From NCBI GenBank assembly GCA_003249585.1, contig QKIM01000609.1:1-5017 (forward strand): DNA of 5,017 nt. Reading direction: 5' to 3'. Shown piece by piece: positions 1-5,017 of this stretch (positions are counted from its first letter, which is position 1; each line of letters opens with the position of its first letter). This DNA comes from Deltaproteobacteria bacterium. GTDB taxonomy: Bacteria; Myxococcota_A; Polyangia; HGW-17. A program made the translations under genes and the position numbers. The notes beneath the pieces are model-generated. The model saw only the letters and a list, made by a program, of their open reading frames with translations. It did no database searches and was not told where the DNA came from.

Positions 1-1
1 C

Positions 2-184
2 TCAACAATCAAAAGGGAGTTACTTGGTCAGCGGATATGGAAAAACCAGCAGGCGACCAGGATGGCAATCTTCGAGTACCTTGAGGTGTTCTATAGTAGG
101 AAGCGAAAACACTCTAAAAACGGAATGTTAAGCCCGGAGCAGTACGAAAACTGTTCCGTTCATGAGGCTGATGTGGCAGCATAA
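2..184 (+). CDS. IS3-family transposase OrfB, C-terminal fragment cut by window edge
   Basis: This frame is open from the first bases to a TAA at 182-184, giving about 60 residues. It matches the end of the DDE integrase-core (rve) domain of IS3 OrfB proteins: STIKREL, then IFEYLEVFYSRKRKHS, then LSPEQYE. In the family these follow the catalytic Glu, which sits in an ES-F-F motif just before STIKREL and so falls just outside the window. OrfB catalyses cut-out/paste-in transposition through a circular intermediate, and is normally made as an OrfAB fusion by programmed -1 frameshifting. Whether the full copy is intact cannot be told, but the visible part has no lesion and is correctly spaced from the terminal repeat. 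Confidence 0.87.
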   Translation, partial: STIKRELLGQRIWKNQQATRMAIFEYLEVFYSRKRKHSKNGMLSPEQYENCSVHEADVAA

Positions 185-190
185 ACTACC

Positions 191-215
191 TGTCCACTAA
201 ACTGGGTGAAGGTCA
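191..215. repeat. IS3 right terminal inverted repeat (IRR)
   Basis: This 25-base end begins TGTCCACTAAAC and finishes GGTGAAGGTCA. Its reverse complement starts TGACC and contains CACCCAG and GTGGACA, the layout of IS3-group terminal repeats. It lies seven bases past the OrfB stop, as is normal for this family. Base 215 is taken as the outer end because the IS91-type protein similarity begins immediately afterwards at 217. The matching left repeat is not in the window. Confidence 0.8.
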
Positions 216-1620
216 AGAGTTCTCCTCCTACATCCGTTGCGGTATCAGGGCATATGGCTTCGCACGGCTCAAGTGTACCGCGTGCGACAGGAGTTACACC
301 ATCCCCTTTTCCTGCAAGAGGCGTGGCTTCTGCCCTTCTTGTATGGGAAGACGAATGAACGAGATGGCCCTGCACCTTTCGGAGGATGTTCTCCCCAGGG
401 TCCCCGTGCGACAGTTCGTACTCAGTCTCCCAAAGCAGCTCCGATACATCCTTTCCCATAACCCTTCTCTCGCCAGCGAGGTCCTCAGGGTCTATGTGAA
501 GACCATCTCCTCCTGGTACAAGCGCCGTTTCAAGCGCCAGAGTAAAAGAATCCCCATGTCCCATTGCCAGACGGGGGCGATCACCTTCGTGCAGCGGTTC
601 GGCTCCTCACTGAACCTCAACCTCCATTTCCACACCATCTTCCTCGATGGGGTCTACAGAAAACCACAGCAGAGTTGCCCAATGCCGCCTGTTTTCATCA
701 TGGCGAAGAGGCCCCGGGACGAAGAGATCAAGCAGCTCTCCGAGAAGATCTCCTCCTCCATCATCAAACTGCTCGACACTCGCGGCGTCTTGGCGCGTTT
801 CAAAGATGTCGACCCTCTTCTTCAGTACAACCTCCCCCTGGCCCAGATCACCGGCGCCTCCATCCAACACCGCATAGCCCTCGGGGAAAACTCTCCAGAC
901 AGGGTCCGGCGCATCCTCCAGGATCCCCACGAGGGCCGGCGCACAGGAGATCTGTGCTATGTCTCCAGCGGGTTCTCCCTGCACGCGGCCACCCAAATAC
1001 CGGGCTGGGACCGAAAGCGCCTTTTCAACCTGTGCTGTTACATCACCCGGCCTCCGCTGTCCAGCGAGAGCCTGGAGCAACTCCCCAATGGAGATCTGAC
1101 TTTCAAACTCAAGACGCCCTGGGATGACGGCACCACGCACCTGGTGTTCACGCCAACGGAGTTCATTGAAAAGCTGGCCGCCATCATCCCTCCCCCGCGT
1201 TTCCACCAACTCCGCTACCATGGTATTTTAGCCCCGAACGCCAAGTACCGCTCCCAGGTCGTTCCAAAGCGACCCGTGGACCCAAGCCCAGAAGAAGAGG
1301 ACATTCCCTCCCCCACAAGGAAAAGCGCCAAGCGGTCCTGGGCCCAGTTGCTCAAACACGTGTACAGCATCGACATGAGCCTGTGCCCTGACTGTGGCGG
1401 TGAGATGAAGATCGTGGCCTTCATTACGGACCCATGTGAGGTGAAACGCTACCTGGAAGGGACCGGCGAATCCATTGAGACCCCGTACTTCGCTCCGGCC
1501 CGCGCCTCACCCACCATGGAACTCCCATGGGACTGCCCTCCTGACAGTGACGACATGTTCGCCCAGGAAGCTGCCTACCAGGACATGGATGAGGTGCAGC
1601 ACCACCCGGAAGAGTTCTGA
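216..1620 (+). pseudogene. IS91/ISCR-like HUH transposase, 5' end removed by the IS3 insertion
   Basis: An open frame from 217 to the TGA at 1618-1620 encodes about 467 residues of an IS91-family transposase, a rolling-circle HUH nickase. Cysteines of an N-terminal zinc module are visible upstream of the first ATG (343): C-T-A-C near 274-285, then Cys codons near 313, 331 and 340 in SCKRRGFCPSC. Counted from that ATG, the protein has PVRQFVLSLP (21-30), the HUH motif LHFHTIFLDGVY (His95, His97), a candidate catalytic Tyr233 in CCYITRPPLS, KLKTPWDDGTTHLV, and a C-terminal CPDCGGEMKI with Cys348 and Cys351. No ATG, GTG or TTG lies in frame between the IS3 end and 343. Translation from 343 (425 aa) would lack the zinc module, so the gene is probably dead. 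The missing N-terminus is probably a few tens of residues, including the usual lead-in to EFxxxIRCG. There is no internal frameshift or stop, which suggests recent disruption. Confidence 0.88.
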
Positions 1621-1625
1621 CCCAC

Positions 1626-1745
1626 CCCACGAAACCCAAAGTGCAATCAGGTGCCCATGTGGCAAGAGGACAGGTGTGCTCAAAATCCCACGAGCCCCCA
1701 TAAACGCGTTGCAGTTACCCACGAATCATGCCAAAATACCCACGA
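1626..1745 (+). repeat. Four direct copies of CCCACGA downstream of the HUH transposase
   Basis: Exact copies of CCCACGA lie at 1626-1632, 1687-1693, 1718-1724 and 1739-1745, at start-to-start spacings of 61, 31 and 21 bases. The second and fourth copies share an AAAAT-type run just upstream. Two small palindromes lie in the same noncoding stretch: TGCC-catgt-GGCA at 1652-1664 and TGTTG...CAACA at 1759-1779. The position, between the transposase stop and the inferred right end, is where the oriIS of IS91-type elements is found, so these could be transposase-binding iterons. The repeats are seen directly; the function is inference. Confidence 0.5.
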
Positions 1746-1830
1746 ACAGGGAGACTTATGTTGCACACTGAGCACAACAACACTTCAACAGCCGTACAGC
1801 TGGCGCTTGTGAAAACCTGGAAACCTCACT

Positions 1831-2292
1831 TTGGACCACTTACGAATGCACCGCTTTTTGTTCCTGAACTCCGTGCGGGGCCCCGCCTACTGGGACGTGT
1901 GCATCGGGCGCCAGGCGGAGTCTTCCTGCACGGGCTCCTTCGACGAGATGCAGCTGTGGTGGATGGAGCAGGAGCTCATGCGCCCCGAGCCCGTCTTCAT
2001 GTTCTTCCACAACCCTGTCTACAGCGACTCGTGGTACACCGTCTGGTCCGCCGTCGGCAACTCCTTCAAGGTGGTCTCCGCCGACGCCTTCTACACCCTC
2101 GCCGAGACCTACCCGGACAAGATCAGGGCCATCTTCGTGGGACACGGCCACCTGTGGGCCGAGGACACCCTGAGCGGGACCATCCGGGTCTATGAGACCA
2201 GCTCCATCGGCGACGGCATGGGCTCACCCGAGAACATCAACGTCGTCTCCGTGGACCCCGCCGGGGGCACCTTCTCCGTCACCAGATACTGA
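1831..2292 (+). pseudogene. Calcineurin-like metallophosphoesterase, C-terminal half only
   Basis: About 150 codons ending at the TGA at 2290-2292 encode the second half of a metallophosphoesterase. Counting from a TTG at 1831, visible landmarks are FLFLNSV (a core strand), QLWWMEQEL (the helix before motif IV), FFHNP with His60 (motif IV) and IFVGHGHLW with His105 and His107 (motif V). These supply part of the di-metal site. The N-terminal motifs DxH, GDxxD and GNHD/E are absent, so this piece cannot be an active phosphoesterase. Neither the TTG nor the ATG at 1846 has a convincing ribosome binding site. The 5' half was probably separated by the IS91-like element immediately upstream. Cys24 and Cys33 could form a disulfide in an exported protein. 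The C-terminus looks complete and the codons are GC-rich at third positions. The substrate is unknown. Confidence 0.75.
2068..2207 (+). repeat. Direct repeat, copy 1, in metallophosphoesterase
   Basis: These 140 bases align with 4684-4822 in the same orientation. By manual alignment the part after 2116 has six differences in 92 bases, including one single-base deletion in the right copy. The first 48 bases have about eleven differences. Overall identity is roughly 88%. The two copies are about 2.6 kb apart and enclose the lipoprotein and HD-domain genes. Confidence 0.85.
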
Positions 2293-2369
2293 CCACGGCA
2301 CAACTCCGCAGCCTTATCTGGATATTGTATTCGAACTGTACTATCAACCAGGGAGGGCGCCCGCACCTG

Positions 2370-2378
2370 AAGGAGGAG
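2370..2378 (+). promoter_or_regulatory. Strong Shine-Dalgarno deciding the lipoprotein start
   Basis: AAGGAGGAG lies three bases before the ATG at 2382, putting GGAGG about six bases from the start codon. It selects this ATG over an in-frame TTG at 2325, which would add 19 residues ahead of the signal peptide and has no ribosome binding site. Confidence 0.8.
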
Positions 2379-2381
2379 AGC

Positions 2382-3743
2382 ATGCACACAAGGAAACCAA
2401 GCCACGGCCTCGCTGCGTCTCAAAGCGCGGCGATTGTCATCCTCGTTTTCGCGGCACTGTCGGCCTGTTCCAATATCAAGGTGGACACCGTCATTCGCAG
2501 GTATCCCTCCCTCCCTGAAGGGAGCGGCGTGACGACGGTCGGGAGTTGCCTGATCTTCGGCCGGCAGGTCCCCTACGACCCGAGCGCCATCCGGGTGGCA
2601 AAGATACGGGTCACGGGCACCAACGCCGCGCTGCTCGCCATGAGGAAGGCCCGGGAGCTTGGAGGCAACGGCCTGGTCTGCGCGGGGACCGAAAAAGAGA
2701 TTTCAAAATACGTCCTGGCTGACAACCCCTACAGCTCGGTGCCCATCTACCGCGAACATCTCATGATCACGAACTGGCGAATCCTGTACGTGGTCCGCAT
2801 GGGGCCCCTCCTGCACAGGACCACATGGACCAAAACCCTGTACAGGGAGCACTATGCCGGTGGGAAGCTCTTCCGTGAGGTTCCCCTGAGGGAGGGCCTC
2901 CCCCATGGCCGGTACCGTCGCTGGGATCAAGCGGGGCGGCTGGCCTATGAAGCAGAATTCCGCAATGGGTTCATAGTAAATGGAGTCATCTCGGTGTACA
3001 ACTTCAAGGGCGGGGTGTCCCAGACCATTCCCATCCGCGACGGGAAGTGGCACGGCGTCATGAAGGCCTTCATGCCTTCGGGCGAGCTGGCCTACACGAG
3101 CACCTATCGCAACGGCCTCCTCATTGACAATGAGCCCGGTGTCAACGCCCCCTGGACCATCCAAATCGACGGCAAGACGCCTCATAGCGCCGGGACGCTC
3201 AAGCGCGACAAGCCATCACGGTCGAAAAAGGCCAAAAGGCCGTCGGTCCTCCTGAAGGAAGAGATCCCCTACGACAGCCAGGGACGTGTTCACGGCGCGG
3301 TGAAGACGTACCGGGACTACAAACTGAGAAACGAAACGTCGTACAGGGAAGGGTTCCGCCATGGTCCCGACACGCTCTACTTCGAGGACGGGGTGGTCCA
3401 ACGCCTCACGACCTACGCGCGGGGTGTCGAGCACGGCCCCTACCGGTACAACCACTCCGACGGGACTCCGAGTGACATATACACCAACCGAAACGGACTC
3501 ATCGAGGGGAGGAGGGTGCAGTACCTCGGCCGCTCGATCTCCAGCGAAGAGACCTACCGACGCGGCCTGCTCCACGGACCTCAGGTCACCTACTGGATTG
3601 GAAAGCTGGAGCACAAAGCCGAGTATCTCAGCGGCTTCAAGCACGGGATCCAGCGCCACTACGACCCCACCAGAAAGGTGCTGCTGGCCAAGGAGCGCTT
3701 CTTCCTCGGCTATCCCGTCAATCCCACGGTGAAGGCGCCTTGA
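2382..3743 (+). CDS. Lipoprotein with MORN_2-type (YwqK-like) repeats
   Basis: The product is a 453-residue predicted lipoprotein of unknown function. A signal peptide (basic N-terminus, hydrophobic stretch about 16-27) ends in the lipobox LSAC, so Cys29 would be lipidated. Ser at +2 predicts the outer membrane if the host is Gram-negative. Residues about 30-115 form a small domain with two Cys (56 and 100) and an alpha/beta look (AALLAMRKARELGGNGLVC). This vaguely recalls RcsF/DUF4156-type lipoprotein domains, but that is not established. From about 170 onward come repeats with an H-G core and a Y..G.L...Y.NG body, typical of MORN_2 (PF07661). Core Gly residues fall at 176, 201 and 225, then 305, 328, 352, 376, 399 and 422, a period of 23-25. 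A basic linker (274-287, rich in K and R) separates the arrays. Such repeats form extended beta structures, and roles in the family are mostly unknown. The start is chosen from the strong ribosome binding site and the signal peptide. Confidence 0.88.
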   Translation: MHTRKPSHGLAASQSAAIVILVFAALSACSNIKVDTVIRRYPSLPEGSGVTTVGSCLIFGRQVPYDPSAIRVAKIRVTGTNAALLAMRKARELGGNGLVCAGTEKEISKYVLADNPYSSVPIYREHLMITNWRILYVVRMGPLLHRTTWTKTLYREHYAGGKLFREVPLREGLPHGRYRRWDQAGRLAYEAEFRNGFIVNGVISVYNFKGGVSQTIPIRDGKWHGVMKAFMPSGELAYTSTYRNGLLIDNEPGVNAPWTIQIDGKTPHSAGTLKRDKPSRSKKAKRPSVLLKEEIPYDSQGRVHGAVKTYRDYKLRNETSYREGFRHGPDTLYFEDGVVQRLTTYARGVEHGPYRYNHSDGTPSDIYTNRNGLIEGRRVQYLGRSISSEETYRRGLLHGPQVTYWIGKLEHKAEYLSGFKHGIQRHYDPTRKVLLAKERFFLGYPVNPTVKAP

Positions 3744-3757
3744 TCAGCCAAGGACGC
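3735..3757. terminator. Weak hairpin between convergent genes, possible bidirectional terminator
   Basis: GCG-CCTTG (3735-3742) pairs with CAAGG-a-CGC (3749-3757), leaving a six-base loop and one bulged base. It overlaps the lipoprotein stop codon and lies in the 22-base gap before the convergent HD gene's stop. There is no T tract on either side, so intrinsic termination is uncertain. Confidence 0.3.
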
Positions 3758-3765
3758 GGGCGGGT

Positions 3766-4569
3766 TCAGAGGTAGCGTTTGGGCTCGCTGTCGGCGATGC
3801 CAGCGTAGAGCTCAATATAGGGTTTGATGGTTGAGGAGGCGATCTTCGTCAACAGCACCTCCTCGACCTGGAAAAAGCCGACCTCGGACGACATCCGTAT
3901 GGCGATCTTGACGGGGAGCTCGTCTCCGGCTTCAATCTGGACGTTTTCAATGGAGTTGGCCGAGTACTTGTGAATGTCCCCCACCCGGGGGGCAGTATTC
4001 AGAACGAGCGGGATTCTCGCCCTGCCCCGCTCCATGTCGCAGCCGTCGGCGATGAGGATCACCCCCGCCTCGATGGAATGCACGACATGGTTGGCCATGT
4101 GTCCCACGATGCCTTCGAGCACCATTGAACGAATAATGATCCGTTTTTCCAGTTCGCTGCCATAGATCTTCGTCAGCACACGGTCGATGATCGGATAGGC
4201 GAGATAGGCGCTGTGCAGCTCGTGGTCCTGCCGTCCGATGGTCATGCCCAGGTCATGGAGAAAAGAGGCCAGAATGACAGCGACGAGACTGTCCTCGAAG
4301 GTGCCGATCGCTTCCTTCTCCAGACTCATCTGGATGTTCGCCCTTCGCAGCAGTTTCATCATGGTGATGGCATTGAGCAGCACCATCCTCATGTGGACCG
4401 GCCCATGGTCGTTGAAGCCCAACCGTTTGATCGAGACGGTGTTGCCGTACTCCTGCATGAAATGAATCTCTTCATCTTCAAACAGCAGTTCCGTCAGGGC
4501 CCGCGGCCGGCCCTCGAGGGCGTTGAGGATTTTTCTGTCTATAGAGCGTTCCTTGGGCGATTTGTTCAT
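3766..4569 (-). CDS. HD-domain metal-dependent phosphohydrolase
   Basis: The product is a cytoplasmic HD-superfamily protein of 267 residues from the ATG at 4569. The metal-binding set is complete: His55 and His59 in GFNDHGPVHMRMV, His105-Asp106 in SFLHDLGMTI, His116 in GRQDHELHS, and Asp175/Asp178 in LIADGCDMERGRARIP. The opening IKRLGFNDHGPVH, the second HD half and the tail (IHKYSANSIENVQI, then GFFQVEEVL) match an HD-protein family I know from archaea and bacteria, so the domain architecture looks full length. HD proteins hydrolyse phosphomono- or diesters, often of nucleotides; the substrate here is unknown. A GTG at 4641 would give a 291-residue form, but it follows a GGGAGG by only one base and adds an unfamiliar Cys-rich stretch, so the ATG before NKSPKERSID is preferred despite a poor ribosome binding site. 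The gene stands alone, converging on the lipoprotein gene. Confidence 0.87.
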   Translation of the reverse strand: MNKSPKERSIDRKILNALEGRPRALTELLFEDEEIHFMQEYGNTVSIKRLGFNDHGPVHMRMVLLNAITMMKLLRRANIQMSLEKEAIGTFEDSLVAVILASFLHDLGMTIGRQDHELHSAYLAYPIIDRVLTKIYGSELEKRIIIRSMVLEGIVGHMANHVVHSIEAGVILIADGCDMERGRARIPLVLNTAPRVGDIHKYSANSIENVQIEAGDELPVKIAIRMSSEVGFFQVEEVLLTKIASSTIKPYIELYAGIADSEPKRYL

Positions 4570-4683
4570 GCCGCCAAAATAGCCACAGGTCGTGGAACAG
4601 TAAAGGAAATATCGTTTGAATGCGGTGGAGGTTCGCAACACCTCCCCGTGTCGGTGAGACCGGTCTGATCAACGTTCTGGGAA

Positions 4684-4822
4684 AAGGTGGTCTTTGGCGA
4701 CGCCTTCTCAACCCCCGCCGAGACCCGCGACGACAGGATCAGGGCCATCTTCGTGGGACGCGGCCACCGTGGGCCGCGGACACCCTGAGCGAGACCATCC
4801 GGGTCTGTGAGACCAGCTCCAT
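4684..4822 (+). pseudogene. Decayed second copy of the metallophosphoesterase C-terminus
   Basis: This stretch repeats 2068-2207 at about 88% identity. Read in the parental frame it gives DAFSTPAET, then IRAIFVGRGH, where the intact copy has DAFYTLAET and IRAIFVGHGH. The first His of motif V has become Arg. One base missing after 4771 (CCACCGTGG against CCACCTGTGG) shifts the frame and brings in a stop at about 4786. Beyond the deletion another frame continues the family sequence as DTLSETIRVCETSSM. Weaker resemblance may extend to about 4670 on the left and 4895 on the right. It is non-functional. It also accounts for much of the otherwise gene-free interval 4570-4897. Confidence 0.85.
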
Positions 4823-4897
4823 GGGTGTCGACATGGACCTCGGCAGGGACCTCGCCCCGATTGAGCCTTCCCCTGTTGAATTCCGTGAGTCCGTCAC

Positions 4898-5017
4898 CTA
4901 GCAGAATCCCTCGAACGCGCCCCACTCCGCGTCAAGGAACCCACGCAGCAGAAACTTGTTCTCGCGTCCCCTGGTGACAGGCGTCTCGCCGTCCTCACCC
5001 AGGAGCTCCGCGAACTG
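4898..5017 (-). CDS. Hypothetical protein, C-terminal 39 codons
   Basis: This open - strand frame enters from the right window edge and ends at a TAG at 4898-4900. The visible residues start QFAELLGEDGETPV and end GFLDAEWGAFEGFC. Third codon positions are strongly G or C, matching the real genes of the window, and the stretch is uninterrupted, which supports genuine coding. It shows no motif I recognise, and no function is proposed. It ends just to the right of the decayed metallophosphoesterase copy. Confidence 0.5.
   Translation of the reverse strand, partial: QFAELLGEDGETPVTRGRENKFLLRGFLDAEWGAFEGFC

Larger units (their letters stand above)
1..215 (+). mobile_element. IS3-family insertion sequence, right-hand end only
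   Basis: This is the 3' end of an IS3-family element: the C-terminus of its OrfB transposase followed, seven bases after the stop codon, by a right terminal inverted repeat at 191-215. Read on the - strand the repeat begins TGACCTTCACCCAG and continues into GTGGACA. It resembles the IS3-type end that I recall as TGATC..ACCCAG..GTGGACA, with terminal TG/CA. The element stops abruptly at 215, where an unrelated transposase frame begins, so it inserted into that gene. IS3 elements usually duplicate 3 bp, which would make 216-218 (aga) the right copy of the duplication. The left copy and left end lie outside the window. Confidence 0.85.
216..1850 (+). mobile_element. IS91/ISCR-like element, partial, 3' boundary approximate
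   Basis: The element comprises the truncated HUH transposase and about 210-240 noncoding bases beyond its stop. IS91-type elements have no long terminal inverted repeats. They replicate in one direction from oriIS, downstream of the transposase, and insert next to a GAAC or CAAG tetramer. The right boundary is inferred: metallophosphoesterase-like protein sequence resumes by about 1849-1870, where a GTTC/GAAC palindrome occurs at 1860-1869. The left end (terIS) is outside the window because the IS3 copy lies in the transposase gene. Confidence 0.55.

Noticed and set aside
607..1221. A 204-codon - strand frame opposite the HUH transposase
   Set aside because: It is the antisense of a frame with intact HUH, zinc and C-terminal motifs, and shows no recognisable domain or ribosome binding site.
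1728..2195. A + strand frame of 155 codons (arginine/leucine-rich) overlapping the metallophosphoesterase
   Set aside because: It is an out-of-frame shadow of the metallophosphoesterase, which has clear family motifs. Its composition is the usual alternate-frame pattern of GC-rich DNA.
2313..2344. AT-rich patch upstream of the lipoprotein gene with TTATCT and TACTAT as possible -35/-10 boxes
   Set aside because: The spacing is about 19 bases and both boxes match poorly. A promoter is likely somewhere here, but this pair cannot be supported.
2382..4569. Reading the lipoprotein and HD gene as a toxin-antitoxin or defence pair, because MORN_2 repeats are labelled antitoxin YwqK in some databases
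   Set aside because: The genes converge and are not in an operon, the MORN_2 protein is an exported lipoprotein, and the HD protein resembles a housekeeping-type phosphohydrolase. Nothing in the sequence supports a paired system.
4610..4638. TTGCGA and an AT-rich GATATT on the - strand as a promoter for the HD gene
   Set aside because: The -10 match is weak and the spacer is too long, so this is not distinguishable from chance.
4620..4901. A 93-codon + strand frame across the decayed repeat
   Set aside because: Its first part is the wrong frame of the metallophosphoesterase remnant and its second part the right frame after a one-base deletion, so it is a pseudogene and not a new protein.

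Overview
The window is a GC-rich bacterial accessory region holding mobile-element debris, broken genes and two intact-looking genes. High GC at third codon positions, an outer-membrane-type lipoprotein and the style of the IS91-like transposase fit a Gram-negative, perhaps a deltaproteobacterial or Myxococcota-like lineage. No gene here is diagnostic of a taxon, so that placement is a guess.

Left part (1-about 1850): the 3' end of an IS3-family element (C-terminus of the DDE transposase plus a recognisable right inverted repeat ending at 215) abuts an IS91/ISCR-like HUH transposase gene that has lost its 5' end at exactly that point. The transposase keeps its N-terminal zinc cysteines, HUH motif, a candidate catalytic tyrosine and a C-terminal CxxC. 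Its only available start codon would remove the zinc module. Downstream of its stop lie about 230 noncoding bases with four copies of CCCACGA and small palindromes, where the rolling-circle origin end (oriIS) is expected.

Middle (about 1831-2292): the C-terminal half of a calcineurin-like metallophosphoesterase, without its first three metal-binding motifs. The simplest history is nested insertion: metallophosphoesterase interrupted by the IS91-like element, which was then interrupted by the IS3 element.

Right part (2382-4569): two intact genes converge. On the + strand is a 453-residue lipoprotein with a lipobox at Cys29, an N-terminal domain of unknown function and two arrays of MORN_2-like repeats about 24 residues apart. 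On the - strand is an HD-domain metal-dependent phosphohydrolase with all the expected His/Asp ligands. Their stop codons are separated by 22 bases containing a weak hairpin. There is no direct evidence that they work together.

Far right (4684-5017): a second, decayed copy of the metallophosphoesterase C-terminus, about 88% identical over 140 bases, with a one-base deletion and a lost metal-ligand His. It is followed by the last 39 codons of an unrecognised - strand gene running off the window. The lipoprotein and HD genes therefore sit between two direct repeats of metallophosphoesterase sequence. I see no CRISPR array, tRNA, rRNA or recognisable defence system. The most interesting features are the flanking duplication, the iterated motif in the presumed oriIS and the long repeat lipoprotein.
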